Below are positions 45,444 through 55,441 of a stretch of 64,000 bases of DNA, one piece after another. The stretch comes from Niabella yanshanensis (GTDB taxonomy: Bacteria > Bacteroidota > Bacteroidia > Chitinophagales > Chitinophagaceae), in NCBI RefSeq assembly GCF_034424215.1, contig NZ_CP139960.1, forward strand, positions 1,922,001 through 1,986,000. Direction: 5' to 3'. Position 1 is the stretch's first letter; the number at the start of each line of letters is the position of its first letter. The position numbers and the translations under genes were made by a program. Below the pieces are notes generated by a model. That model was given only the letters and a program-made list of their open reading frames with translations, did not search any database and was not told the origin of the DNA.

Positions 45444-45889
45444 TATTGAATTACATAGCTCACAGCAAATTCATAGCCAAAGTGATACTCTAATCAAATA
45501 TTCATCATACTTTTTAGAACTAAGTAGTTGTCAATGTGCAGTGATACGGCGACCGGGTGCGCTAATTCGGGCTGAAAGCCCAAATCCGAGTACGCGTTAA
45601 TAATTTTAAATAATTATTTATCACTTTTAATAAATGTCGTAACGCCTTCCGGAATGGAAACCGGTAAAAGTATGACGCTAATACATACAGTAATCATAAT
45701 CGACTATTTCTTCTTCATTTGATTTTAGTACTTCCTGAAAATATTTCCCGAACTATCTGTACTTTTCCTAATTAATAGCTTAATGGTGTGCTCTTTTAGT
45801 TTTGGAGCAAATGTGTCAAAACACCTACAAGAGATAAATAAAAAGAGGCAGCATCCGCTACTCCATAAAACTTTAATACCCATAATTTA
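45444..45889. other. Intergenic region without a supportable gene
   Basis: 446 bases between two leftward genes. It is AT-rich with a short hairpin (GGGCT-GAA-AGCCC, 45569-45581). It marks the boundary between the immunity genes and the DnaJ/baseplate operon, so it should contain a leftward promoter; no full consensus was identified. Confidence 0.4.
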
Positions 45890-46309
45890 TTACACAAGGA
45901 AAGTAATGGACTTATCACCCGTTTTTTGAAGCTCCGAAATCATATTAAAAAGCAACACCACATTGTTTACCTTATCGGTTGTTAACAGCAAATTAAAGTA
46001 GTAATACACCTGAATACCGTAACTGAGGTCCGGAGAGCATATAGCATAAGCGAATTGATTGGCTGTTTTTATTTTGGACCAGTTCCATCCAAAATAATCT
46101 TGAATTAAAATGCCGTAAGCAGAGCCTATTTGAAAACAGTTATCAATAACTGCATCATCTGATAACGAAGAATTCTTTAGTACATCTACCTTATCCTTAA
46201 TGCAGGAAAGTGCATCATTGTTATCAGAAAGATTGTTTTTCTTAAAAAAAAGATCCTTCAGCCTGGTCACTTCCGCTAATTCTAAGGATGTCATTTCTTC
46301 GATGTTCAT
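45890..46309 (-). CDS. Likely second immunity protein (DUF3806-like)
   Basis: A 139-residue soluble protein of small helical/alpha-beta type. Residues 65-115 (GSAYGILIQDYFGWNWSKIK and the ANQFAYAICSP block) recall DUF3806 proteins, a family frequent in polymorphic toxin immunity loci. It follows the Imm43-like gene by 23 bases, downstream of the Rhs toxin. Low-GC composition relative to the T6SS genes fits a horizontally exchanged toxin-immunity tip. Confidence 0.5.
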   Translation of the reverse strand: MNIEEMTSLELAEVTRLKDLFFKKNNLSDNNDALSCIKDKVDVLKNSSLSDDAVIDNCFQIGSAYGILIQDYFGWNWSKIKTANQFAYAICSPDLSYGIQVYYYFNLLLTTDKVNNVVLLFNMISELQKTGDKSITFLV

Positions 46310-46332
46310 TGGTATTTATGGATATTCGTTAA

Positions 46333-46995
46333 TCAATTGAATCTATTGTTGTATTGCGTCATATCTGCAATGTTGACATGTTGAATAGTATTAAAAAACT
46401 CTTGAATCTTTTGATGCCCTTGTTCATCACAAATCAAATCGTGCACCGCCAGGTCTTTTAACTTAAAAATATTATAGCTAATGTTTTGTTCTAATAATGA
46501 AATCTTTTCATACACTTTGATATTACCAAAATAGTCCCCCGAATTCCTAATCTTTTCTATAGACAATCCTCTCATCTTTATTATATCCTCATTTAAAGTG
46601 AACAATGAATTTGTATAATCCACAACATCCTGAACAACGCTACGCATATCAATGAAAAAATATTCTCTTCCCCCAGAGATATCTTCACCTTTAGCATTTA
46701 CTACTTTAAGCTTTACTGATTTATAGGATGGGCATTTCAAGGTATCCAATAAATTTTTAAACGCTCCACTAATAATATAGCCGTCCCAAAAGCTTGCATA
46801 ATCAAGATAAAAGTCAATCCCCTTAAAAATGTAATATAGTTCCGACGGATAAACACGATCCAAATCTCTTGGTTTTGTCCATGAATACTTCATCGGAGGA
46901 AAAGGATTGTTTTTATCGTACCCTTCTGCTAAAATACCGTCAGCTGCAGAAGATGTTCGCTGACTATAATTATTTGAAAAAATATAATAATTCAT
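46333..46995 (-). CDS. Imm43/DUF1629-like immunity protein for the Rhs toxin
   Basis: A 220-residue soluble protein, 12 bases after the Rhs toxin gene. It follows the Imm43/DUF1629 outline: N-terminal YYIFSNNY, then DFYLDYASFWDGYIISGAFKNLL matching the segment where the family has the phrase for resistance to deposited residues, YKSVKLKVVNAKGED, and IFKLKDLAVHDLI with a C-terminal helix. It should neutralise the AHH nuclease of the preceding Rhs protein in the cytosol. The base composition is AT-richer than the T6SS core. Confidence 0.62.
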   Translation of the reverse strand: MNYYIFSNNYSQRTSSAADGILAEGYDKNNPFPPMKYSWTKPRDLDRVYPSELYYIFKGIDFYLDYASFWDGYIISGAFKNLLDTLKCPSYKSVKLKVVNAKGEDISGGREYFFIDMRSVVQDVVDYTNSLFTLNEDIIKMRGLSIEKIRNSGDYFGNIKVYEKISLLEQNISYNIFKLKDLAVHDLICDEQGHQKIQEFFNTIQHVNIADMTQYNNRFN

Positions 46996-47007
46996 TTTTA
47001 GAGTTAT

Positions 47008-50000
47008 TTAATGAAGTTTCTTTTTACCATCTACTATCTTATGTTGAGCGTCACCTTCCCACAGTTTATTTTTATACTCATTTTGTAATTTCCAAACCTG
47101 CTTTTTTGCTGTTGAAGCATCTATCAGCCCGGCATCGTAGGCGCCTCTTATATTTGTCACCCTGTCTGCAATTTCGTCATTATATCTTGGGTGTGATCCC
47201 CTATGAACAATTTGCGGCCCTTCAGAATCAATCATAGAAGCTTTATCCGGAAGCAAAATACCATTCGTGGCTTTGTCCATTTGACCTTGTAATCCGATGT
47301 CATCAAAAAAATCCTGATTTGCTTTCCATACCTGCTCAGGTATAACGTGATGAGCTTGCATTTGATCTCCGACGACACCACCCAAATTTTTGTTTAAAAT
47401 AGTGCTGCTTAATCCGAGAGAATCAAAATGTGCAGCAACATTAGCTACATATTTGTACATCCGCAACCCACCATGAAATCCTATCGGATCCTGACTTATA
47501 TAGTTTCCGCTTCCATTATCGTAGTACCTGAACCTGTTATATGCCAAACCGGTTTCCTCATCCACATACTGTCCCTGGTAAAGATAAGGTACAAAACCAT
47601 TTTCTCCTTTTTGTTGACGGGTAGTGCCATATATATCCAGTTCCCGCTCCCATACTATTTTGCCATCGCCATCATAGGCATGAGTGGGTGTGCCCAGATA
47701 GTCGGCAACAATACTGTATTTTTTTTCTCCTTCAAACTTGGCACAGGGCACAAAAGCCCCCTCTTCAAATAACCAGGTAATTATGTTCTCAACCGGTTCC
47801 TTCTCTTCTTTTATACCCTCTTCAGTAATTGTTTTTTTTGATGGATACTGCCCTTTATACTGCCATTCATGCAGCGGTACATTCCCATCCCAAACAAAGC
47901 GGGTAATGGTGTCATTCACTATTAGACAAGGTTCTTCGGCAAGCCCGGAGCTGTTATTCGTTTTGACTATTTTAGCTGTTCTTCTACCCAGAGGATCGTA
48001 ATAAAATTCAATTTCCCTGCCACCCGGATTGATCACTTTTTGTAACATTCCATTTCCCGCCCATTCGTACTCCCAGCCTGTGGCAGTACGCCGTAGGGCT
48101 ATTCCCTTTTCTTTGGCTATTTCAGTTTTATCAATTGCACTCAGGTTCTCATTGCGTTTAAACTCTTTGAAAATGAGGTTACCCTCAGCATCGTAATAGT
48201 AGCAATATTGGTCATCTTCCAGCAAACGACCACCCTTGCTATATTTCCGGTCGCTTTTGTCTTTTGTTTTAAACAGGTTACCTATTTTATCCGGCACGCG
48301 ATAAATGGTTTCCGTACCGCTTTTGTCCTCATACGTAGCGCTTACTAAATTATCAAAGGCGTCATATTCAAAATTAGCCTGCGTACGTGTTATCTCATTT
48401 ACAATTTTATGAAGCTTATTACCTAGTCCCCAATCATAGCGGGTTTTGCTTTGCTCTATATGCTTAGCGCCAATCGCACGGCGGGTAACCCTTCCCAACC
48501 GATCGCGTTCTGTTTGCACGCTCACCCCGCCGCTGAGCTGACGGTGCAGCTCCAGCCCCGAATCATCACGCTGAAACACAGCCTGCCAGCCTGCGGGTTC
48601 AGATGCTTTGGGTTGACTCTCGGGATTAACGGCTCCGGTAAGCCTCGCTACCCGCGCATCCACTTCTTTTAATTTAGCGTCTAATGAAGCCGCTGCCGGT
48701 GACGGTTGTGCTTCGATGCCAGGACCACATTTGCCGCTCATTTCAATCAACATACCCCACTCGTCATATTGCATTGCAATGTCGGCCCCCTGGCTGCTGG
48801 CCGTCCGGATGCAATTCCCATCGCTATCATAGGTTTTGCCTACCCAATACCCGTCCTGCTCTTCCCGGATCACCCGCCCGGATTTATCCCGGATCAATTT
48901 TATATGGCTGGTTTCGTTGATAGCCTCTGAAAGCATCGCGTCAGCATCATATTTATAAGCAGCCATGCTACCGTCACTATGCTCCTCTTTCACAATATTA
49001 CCCAGGCTGTCATAATCGTAACTGGTCCATTTTTCGTCAGGTCTCAGTACTTTGCTCACCCGGCTATTGCCATCACGCTGGTATCGGCGATTGAGCCCAT
49101 CGAAGCCCCATTCGCTTACAACATTGCCTAAAGCATCCAAACCAAACCTGTATACTTCGCCGCCTTCATTTACAATACTGCGTAATTGCAATTCTGTATC
49201 GTAATTAAATCTTACCACACGATCGTTTTGTTTACGCCCGCGCAATACGCCCAGGGGCCCATAATCAAACTGCACCAGGTGGCTATAATCCCTGACTTCT
49301 ATCATATTGCGGGCTGCATCATATTCAAACTGGTGAATATTGCCATCCGGCCCTTTAATACGGGTCACCAGCCCTGCATCATTATTTTCATAAGTTGTTA
49401 TATTACCTCTTATATCTTTGTGAAAGATGGTGTTTCCCAATTCGTCATAACTCCATAGCTGCTCTAATCCGTTAGGGTACCGCAAACGGGACAGATTATG
49501 CTGTTCATCATAAATTAATTCGAAACGGCGTTCCTTATTATCCGTGATATACCTAAGATCTTTGTTATCGTAAGTGTAGTAAACCGGGTTCCCCGCAACT
49601 CCGCTTCGGTTCACCAGCCTGTTTTGCTGATCATACTCCCAACTCATCGTTTTACCACCCGGACTTCCCGCAAAAACAAGGTTCAGCCGGTCATCATACA
49701 AATAGGTACTGGCCTCATCATTTTCGTTAATCACCCGTACCACTTTGCCATATCCATTATATTGATACTGCACCTTTCCGCCTTCCGGGTTCACCAGCAC
49801 TTCAAGATCCTGGTATTGATTATAGATCTGCCGGGTAATACCGCCATTGGCATCTACAATTTTATAGATCAGCTTTTTATTATCGTAAAAATATTCCGTT
49901 TCGTGCCCCAGGCTATCCCGTGTAATAGTTATACCACTTCCATCTTCGTTTTGTTTATACTCTGTCCAGTATTCTAATATACCGCCATCTCCCCAGGTAT

Positions 50001-51522
50001 GTATACATCTTGCGTCATCTCCCTTCCCTTCGTATTCCCAGTAAAAGCTGTGATCACTTTGATTAGTCAGCTTTACTAACAAGTGGCCATCATACTCAAA
50101 ACGTTTAACGGCCCCCAGCACATCTTCATTAGTCACCATGTTGCCGGCAGCGTCATAGGTATATTGTATGAAGTTGATGCGCCGGTTGTTGGCGATAGTA
50201 TACACACGGAGCACTCTTCCCAGTTCATCGCATTGTACCCTGAGCATCCGACCCGAGCTATCTATAATAGCAGACAGGCTACCTTTAGCGTCATAATCAA
50301 ACCTTATATCAAATCCTTGCGGATTCGTAATAGAAGCGATCATTGCAAACCCCTGCCGGTCTTTCTTTTCGCTAAACCGGTAAACCAGCTTATGCTCATC
50401 CGTTACAAAATACCCGGCCTCATCTTTTTCAAAAAAAAGTTGTTCTATCCGATGATAAAATATTTCCCCTTTTTGCAGGTAAGGCAATGCCGCTTCCCTT
50501 CCATCTTTCAAACGTATGGCAAACCCATTGCCCACATCGTATAAGCCTATATTATAGCTATGGTGCCAGTTATACCCCAACGAAGTTTCCACTTCAGCAT
50601 CGCTATAATAGGTGCGTTCCCAAACTAAAGGTATGGGGCCTGGCAAATCAAAATCTACGTTGGTATGTATTACCCGTCCCGTGGCTGCATCAACCGGTTC
50701 ACCAAAAGATTTACATTTGATGGACTGCAGCACATTAGCCAGCTTCTCGTTCTTCTTCGCAATTTTATCAATAATATCCTGGAACTTATCACCCAGCTTT
50801 TTCCAGGCTTTGCTCAAACCTTTAATACCCAACGATAACATTAGCTGGAACAGGTCGATGGTAGGCGGACCTCCTACCAATACCGGTCCGCCGCTGCTGA
50901 TGATGGCCAGCAACATAGAAGTAGGCATCATCAGATCGAGTACAGGCCGTGGTGTTTTGTTCATCCGGGGCAGGCTGGGAAAGCCCACCAGGTTACAGGA
51001 AAGTGCAGGGTGAAACTGCGTAGAGAAGGGGCCTCCATCTGCCAGCACCGTGCTGCTTCCCATCCACATTTCCGAGGAAGAAGTGGGAACAGCCATGGGT
51101 AGCAAATGCAGGAACATAGCGGGCAGGTGCATAACTGGCGTACCGGCATTATTGATCCAACGGGAATGAACTTTTACAGAAGGCTTTAATGCGTTAACAA
51201 TGGTAGCAGCTACACCGGCTACGCTAAATCCTTCCCCTTCTGCAGGTGGCGGTGGTAAGGCGGAGGCAATCGCATTCATTACCGCGCCAAAAATATCAAA
51301 TACCAGTCCTACATGCGGAACCGGAAAAACGGGACAGGGAGGTGCAATCGTTTGCTCAAAATCGATGCCCATGGCCAGGTCGAAATACTTTCCTGCGGGC
51401 ATTCCCGGCATTGCGGGAAATATACTGGCCAGGCCCGCCTGAAGTTCATCGAGCTTGCCCTTTGCTTCGCCAAACAGTTCACCAAAGCCTTTACTGGGTG
51501 CTGATCCTGCTGCTACTGCCAT
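47008..51522 (-). CDS. Rhs polymorphic toxin with AHH nuclease tip
   Basis: A 1504-residue Rhs protein. Residues 1-270 carry hydrophobic stretches and PAAR-like loops (STVLADGGPFSTQFHPALSC) that would cap VgrG2. The Rhs region starts at about 285 (PVDAATGRVIHTNVDFDLPG), with many YD-type repeats (YDELGNTIFHKDIRGNI), and ends at the core motif DPIGFHGGLRMYKYVAN (from Asp1345). The variable tip (about residues 1370-1504) has the AHH motif at 1390-1392 (QAHHVIPEQVW), a HNH/endonuclease VII-type nuclease, so it should cut DNA or RNA of the target cell. It sits directly before Imm43-like and DUF3806-like genes. Intact, no frameshift seen. Confidence 0.85.
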   Translation of the reverse strand: MAVAAGSAPSKGFGELFGEAKGKLDELQAGLASIFPAMPGMPAGKYFDLAMGIDFEQTIAPPCPVFPVPHVGLVFDIFGAVMNAIASALPPPPAEGEGFSVAGVAATIVNALKPSVKVHSRWINNAGTPVMHLPAMFLHLLPMAVPTSSSEMWMGSSTVLADGGPFSTQFHPALSCNLVGFPSLPRMNKTPRPVLDLMMPTSMLLAIISSGGPVLVGGPPTIDLFQLMLSLGIKGLSKAWKKLGDKFQDIIDKIAKKNEKLANVLQSIKCKSFGEPVDAATGRVIHTNVDFDLPGPIPLVWERTYYSDAEVETSLGYNWHHSYNIGLYDVGNGFAIRLKDGREAALPYLQKGEIFYHRIEQLFFEKDEAGYFVTDEHKLVYRFSEKKDRQGFAMIASITNPQGFDIRFDYDAKGSLSAIIDSSGRMLRVQCDELGRVLRVYTIANNRRINFIQYTYDAAGNMVTNEDVLGAVKRFEYDGHLLVKLTNQSDHSFYWEYEGKGDDARCIHTWGDGGILEYWTEYKQNEDGSGITITRDSLGHETEYFYDNKKLIYKIVDANGGITRQIYNQYQDLEVLVNPEGGKVQYQYNGYGKVVRVINENDEASTYLYDDRLNLVFAGSPGGKTMSWEYDQQNRLVNRSGVAGNPVYYTYDNKDLRYITDNKERRFELIYDEQHNLSRLRYPNGLEQLWSYDELGNTIFHKDIRGNITTYENNDAGLVTRIKGPDGNIHQFEYDAARNMIEVRDYSHLVQFDYGPLGVLRGRKQNDRVVRFNYDTELQLRSIVNEGGEVYRFGLDALGNVVSEWGFDGLNRRYQRDGNSRVSKVLRPDEKWTSYDYDSLGNIVKEEHSDGSMAAYKYDADAMLSEAINETSHIKLIRDKSGRVIREEQDGYWVGKTYDSDGNCIRTASSQGADIAMQYDEWGMLIEMSGKCGPGIEAQPSPAAASLDAKLKEVDARVARLTGAVNPESQPKASEPAGWQAVFQRDDSGLELHRQLSGGVSVQTERDRLGRVTRRAIGAKHIEQSKTRYDWGLGNKLHKIVNEITRTQANFEYDAFDNLVSATYEDKSGTETIYRVPDKIGNLFKTKDKSDRKYSKGGRLLEDDQYCYYYDAEGNLIFKEFKRNENLSAIDKTEIAKEKGIALRRTATGWEYEWAGNGMLQKVINPGGREIEFYYDPLGRRTAKIVKTNNSSGLAEEPCLIVNDTITRFVWDGNVPLHEWQYKGQYPSKKTITEEGIKEEKEPVENIITWLFEEGAFVPCAKFEGEKKYSIVADYLGTPTHAYDGDGKIVWERELDIYGTTRQQKGENGFVPYLYQGQYVDEETGLAYNRFRYYDNGSGNYISQDPIGFHGGLRMYKYVANVAAHFDSLGLSSTILNKNLGGVVGDQMQAHHVIPEQVWKANQDFFDDIGLQGQMDKATNGILLPDKASMIDSEGPQIVHRGSHPRYNDEIADRVTNIRGAYDAGLIDASTAKKQVWKLQNEYKNKLWEGDAQHKIVDGKKKLH

Positions 51523-51578
51523 TATAGAATGCTTTTAAATAGTTTGTATAAGATTATCAACCGCCGCTGTTATCCTGC

Positions 51579-52949
51579 TTAAAATGAAACCGGCGGCATG
51601 TATTTACTACGTGGTTTCACCGTACTCTTTTCCAGCTCCGTGCCGCCAATTAATTCTCTCCAGTCGTCCCCAATCCAAACATCCAGCTGCTCTTCGAGCG
51701 CTTTCAGTTCGTCTTTGGGCTTGAGCTTCTCACCCAGGAATACTGCGAGATAGGCTGCATGCAGAAAAGTACTTTGCCTGATCATTTCCTTGCTTAACTG
51801 GCTTCCCGCCACCATGGCCATCAACGTATTTTCAAAAGCCGGTTTTAATCGTCCTCTTAAATAATACAAATGTCCCGAAATACGATAACCTTCCATTACA
51901 AAAAACACATCGCCGTACTTCAGGGCTTTGGTGGCCATATCCTCATAGATTTTTATGGCCGCTTCCCATTTTCTTTTTGCAGCCTGCAATGCACCTTTCA
52001 ACATCATACAGGCTTTCCAGGAGTGATAGCCACCGGCTTCCCCATTTTCCATTTCCAGTTCAGCTTTTTTTATAGCTTCATCAGCATAGCGTTCACTTGG
52101 CTCATGATCTTTAATATTATAATGTGCCTGCGAAGCCACCAATAAAGTAGATACCAGCGTGGAAGCATTGCCGGTTTCTTTAGCAATGGATAGCATTTTA
52201 CCAACCTCTCTACCGGTAAGATTCGGATCTTTTTTAATGATAGTATCCATCACTGTTCTTATCTGTTTGGTCAGCCTTGCTTCCGGACTAACCGTATCAC
52301 TGCTGCCTCCTCCTTTATCCATTTCGTTATTAATGGCGGCCAGCATATCTAACTGTGGGTGCAGTTCTACCACCTTGTCGGTATTAGCAATAAAAATTTT
52401 CCTGCCGGCTGCATGATCGATCGTTACTAACCTGATTTGCGGAGGAATACCGTTTTTTAGTTTTTGCGCCAGCCAGTCACCAATGATCAGCTGCCGCGGC
52501 TGAGCCGGCGGAAAGTACAGGCAAAAATTGTTTTTGTCAAAACCGCGTAGATGATCTTTTAAACGAAGCATTTCTTTCAGGAGTCCATCAAAGCCAGCGG
52601 AGGCATCTATTTCCGGGGAAAATAAGGGATTCAATATCCCGTCATTCTTTAACGCCAGCATCAGGTCCTGGGCCGGATCAGGTACGGGTTGAAACCAGCC
52701 CTCATACTCCTTCCAAAGCGCTTCTTCAAAAGAAGTAGGGTCTCCTTTATAAGGTGTATTGAAACGAAAAAATATATCGTCAAAAACGCCAATGGGTAAC
52801 CGTTCTGTTTCTATAAATTTATCGATAATATCCAGGTCCTGGTAGTTCGCAATCCATACGGCGAGGCTCCATGTTTTTAGTTGATCTGCCCGGGCCCATT
52901 CTTCGCGTATCTTATAAAACTCCTGCGCTACCGATGTTTTAATGCTCAT
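51579..52949 (-). CDS. TPR-containing T6SS protein, possible VgrG-Rhs adaptor
   Basis: A 456-residue soluble protein between vgrG2 (11 bases) and the Rhs gene (56 bases). The C-terminal half (residues 220-450) is helical and TPR-like (LVASQAHYNIKDHEPSERYA, AKRKWEAAIKIYEDMATKAL). The N-terminal half is mixed alpha/beta with no family I can name (RQLIIGDWLAQKLKN). Rhs loading usually requires an Eag-type chaperone, which is absent here; this gene occupies its position. Function inferred from context. Confidence 0.55.
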   Translation of the reverse strand: MSIKTSVAQEFYKIREEWARADQLKTWSLAVWIANYQDLDIIDKFIETERLPIGVFDDIFFRFNTPYKGDPTSFEEALWKEYEGWFQPVPDPAQDLMLALKNDGILNPLFSPEIDASAGFDGLLKEMLRLKDHLRGFDKNNFCLYFPPAQPRQLIIGDWLAQKLKNGIPPQIRLVTIDHAAGRKIFIANTDKVVELHPQLDMLAAINNEMDKGGGSSDTVSPEARLTKQIRTVMDTIIKKDPNLTGREVGKMLSIAKETGNASTLVSTLLVASQAHYNIKDHEPSERYADEAIKKAELEMENGEAGGYHSWKACMMLKGALQAAKRKWEAAIKIYEDMATKALKYGDVFFVMEGYRISGHLYYLRGRLKPAFENTLMAMVAGSQLSKEMIRQSTFLHAAYLAVFLGEKLKPKDELKALEEQLDVWIGDDWRELIGGTELEKSTVKPRSKYMPPVSF

Positions 52950-52960
52950 AGTTGGATTAT

Positions 52961-54799
52961 TTAGGAGTTGATTTTTACGATAGCGCCGGTTACGCTTACA
53001 TCTCCCCCCGCGCCCATATCTATCTTACCTCCATTAATGCTGGTAGTGGCCGAACCTACTGCTTCCAGCTTTTTAGAGAACAGGCCCATTTCATTAGAAC
53101 CTACTACCGTAGTGGCTTTGGAAGAAACGGTGGCAGTTGTTTTTCCTGATGCCAGGAAATCCACATCTGCTACCATGGCCAGGTTGTTTTTGGCGCTGGA
53201 TACCACATCTTTGGTAGCTACTGTAAAAACATCTTTACCGCTGATAGTAATGGTCCCGTCTTTTTTCATATTCAGGGTACTATCCCCACAGGTAAGCGTA
53301 ATGCTTTCATTACTCTTCATCGTTACATTACCTGCACCATCCATTAGTACGCTGTTTCCATCTTTATCTTCCACAAATACGCTTCCCGCGTTATCATCCA
53401 ACAACACTTTATTACCACTACGACTTTGCAGCGCTTTCACATCATTACCCGCATTACCAAAACTGTTATTGGCTTTACCGTGGTATACAGCGCCTATTAC
53501 ATAGGGCTTGGTGGCGCTATCCCCCTCAAAACCTATGATTACTTCCTCGCCTACCTCAGGAATAAAGAACATTCCTTTTCCACCCCCTGCATGTGGCGTC
53601 GTAACCCTTATCCAGGGCGTCTTTTCCGACCCACCCATCCAGTGAAATTTAACCCTTATACGGCCAAGGCCGTTGAAGTCGTTATTATCTGTAACAATCG
53701 CACTCTGGGTTTCACAATTAGGTTCTTTAGGTGACACTACAGGAGGGACCCTGATAGTACCCGGTACAGCCGTAAACTGATTATCGTAATTGCCCATTGC
53801 ATCTACATAATGCGTTGCTGCTATTACCAGGTATTCACCATAACCTTCTGTTTGCTCGCTAAAGACATTATTGCCTGATACTTCTACCATACCTCCAATT
53901 TTTACTCCGGGATGCCCGCTCTTGCCATTGAACATGATCATACGGCTGCCCTGTATCGCGCTCTTCATATTGGTAATATCATCCTGCTGCTTTTTATTGG
54001 TGAGAAACTGGTTGTTCCATAAAACAGGTTGTGCTGTGTATATCGACTGGCCTAACTGCATTACCTGCTTCCCTAACGGATTGAGCCCGGCCTTATCTTC
54101 TACCCCCGATGGCTGACTCGTATATACCTGGCTGTTCAGGTAATCCCAACCCATCATTTGTGTTTTGACCGGCCGTGCATTTAACGACATATTAAAACTG
54201 CTGATATGACTGCCGTAGGTTAATGTAACGGATTCACCCGACTGAGGTTGTCCGATGATCAGGGCCTGACCATCCCAAAACAGCCACTCGCCGAAAGTAC
54301 CGGTTAACCGCTGCAGAAACTCCCAGGCCGTTTCTTTATACTGAACGGTATAAGCCAGTGTTTCACCGTATAAGGGCTGCACTTTCGGACTTAAGAGATT
54401 TTGAGGAAAGGGTTTTAATACATCGTTCGCAATATTCTTTATAGCTTTCTTTTCCCAGCTCTGACAGTGGGGACCGCTTTCCATCATTATGGTGGGCGAA
54501 TAACCACTGATAATTACATTTCCATGATGGCCCGTAAACCGCGATGTTTCCACACTGGTCACCACGCCTTTAAACAATAAGCTACCATTAAAGCCTTCTG
54601 CCAGGATACGTGCACCAAATGTGCCTCCGATCATATCTTTGGAAGAGGTAAAGATGCCGGCTTTTCCGTCGATTGCTTCTGCAGGGCAGACTAAGGAAAA
54701 CTGGTGATGATCAAAAATACTTTGAGATAGAGAGAAAGAGGTGAAAACGGAAATAGCATTACCGTTAATGCTGAAAGAAGCATTGGTTAACTGAGCCAT
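52961..54799 (-). CDS. tssI: VgrG spike protein (set 2)
   Basis: A 612-residue VgrG: gp27-like part (WEFLQRLTGTFGEWLFWDGQ), OB fold (AIVTDNNDFNGLGRIRVKFH, VTTPHAGGGKGMFFIPEVGE) and a beta-helix end (TMKSNESITLTCGDSTLNMK). No enzymatic extension. It is encoded next to the TPR adaptor and the Rhs toxin and so probably carries the latter. Compared with VgrG1 the gp27-like region is clearly divergent, which may keep the spikes specific for their own cargo. Confidence 0.92.
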   Translation of the reverse strand: MAQLTNASFSINGNAISVFTSFSLSQSIFDHHQFSLVCPAEAIDGKAGIFTSSKDMIGGTFGARILAEGFNGSLLFKGVVTSVETSRFTGHHGNVIISGYSPTIMMESGPHCQSWEKKAIKNIANDVLKPFPQNLLSPKVQPLYGETLAYTVQYKETAWEFLQRLTGTFGEWLFWDGQALIIGQPQSGESVTLTYGSHISSFNMSLNARPVKTQMMGWDYLNSQVYTSQPSGVEDKAGLNPLGKQVMQLGQSIYTAQPVLWNNQFLTNKKQQDDITNMKSAIQGSRMIMFNGKSGHPGVKIGGMVEVSGNNVFSEQTEGYGEYLVIAATHYVDAMGNYDNQFTAVPGTIRVPPVVSPKEPNCETQSAIVTDNNDFNGLGRIRVKFHWMGGSEKTPWIRVTTPHAGGGKGMFFIPEVGEEVIIGFEGDSATKPYVIGAVYHGKANNSFGNAGNDVKALQSRSGNKVLLDDNAGSVFVEDKDGNSVLMDGAGNVTMKSNESITLTCGDSTLNMKKDGTITISGKDVFTVATKDVVSSAKNNLAMVADVDFLASGKTTATVSSKATTVVGSNEMGLFSKKLEAVGSATTSINGGKIDMGAGGDVSVTGAIVKINS

Positions 54800-54929
54800 A
54801 AATAAAGGTTTTGTCGTTTATGGATGAAATATGTTTAGTTACGAATATTAGTTCATATTGATGAATGATTGCATCTACTTTTCAGGCCGATCTTTTGATA
54901 ATTACAAAATACTTGTACTACTTAAAGTA

Positions 54930-55307
54930 TTACTCATTAAAAAGATAAAAAGCATTTCCCGGATTTTTTGGTCTCCAGCCCTGCTTTTCCAAAACCACCT
55001 CGTTCCCGTTCGTATAAAATTTTATAGTAACATCCTGAGGCCTATAACCAACTGGTGCATTTGCCAGGTTAACGAGGCTGTCTTTATCTTGCAGCGATTT
55101 ACCAAATACTTCGTAAGAAATTTTCTCGTCGCGCAGGTAAACCCTGAATGCTTCAAGTATATCTACCTCCTGACTTTCAGTTGAGGCTGTTGTTAAATCT
55201 TGCCAGTATTTGTCTATCGACTTCATTGTATTATTATTAAAAGTGCAAGCCATTATCATTGAGCAATGCAGTGCCAGTATCCATCCTGAAAATCTTAGGT
55301 ATTTCAT
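54930..55307 (-). CDS. Small lipoprotein, candidate immunity partner of the metzincin-like protein
   Basis: A 125-residue lipoprotein: signal peptide with SMIMA followed by Cys21, then a small domain (residues 28-125) ending in a beta hairpin (VTIKFYTNGNEVVLEKQGW). It follows the metalloprotease gene on the same strand after 134 bases that hold a GC-rich inverted repeat. A periplasmic lipoprotein next to a putative protease of a T6SS is the usual arrangement of immunity, but TssQ, the lipoprotein of T6SSiii, is also possible; it is small and lipid-modified as well. Confidence 0.5.
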   Translation of the reverse strand: MKYLRFSGWILALHCSMIMACTFNNNTMKSIDKYWQDLTTASTESQEVDILEAFRVYLRDEKISYEVFGKSLQDKDSLVNLANAPVGYRPQDVTIKFYTNGNEVVLEKQGWRPKNPGNAFYLFNE

Positions 55308-55337
55308 CCGTATATTTTTTATTTTTCAGTTTGGCCC

Positions 55338-55409
55338 GATGCCCACCCGGATGAACCCAGTCGGACGGGGAACTCCGCACATACCTGTCCGTCCGGTCGG
55401 GCGGGCATC
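55338..55409. repeat. GC-rich nested inverted repeat
   Basis: Outer arms 55338-55350 and 55397-55409 pair in 11 of 13 positions; inner arms CGGACGG (55362-55368) and CCGTCCG (55389-55395) pair perfectly. The block is far richer in G and C than its surroundings. It looks like a palindromic repeat element (REP/MITE-like) or a strong RNA hairpin between the metalloprotease and lipoprotein genes. Confidence 0.6.
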
Positions 55410-55441
55410 TCGCGTGTGAGAAAAATCGATCATGCTCCTTT

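Noticed and set aside
45569-45581. GGGCT-GAA-AGCCC hairpin as a terminator or riboswitch stem.
   Set aside because: The stem is only 5 bp, lacks a T-run and is far from any stop codon; too weak to call.
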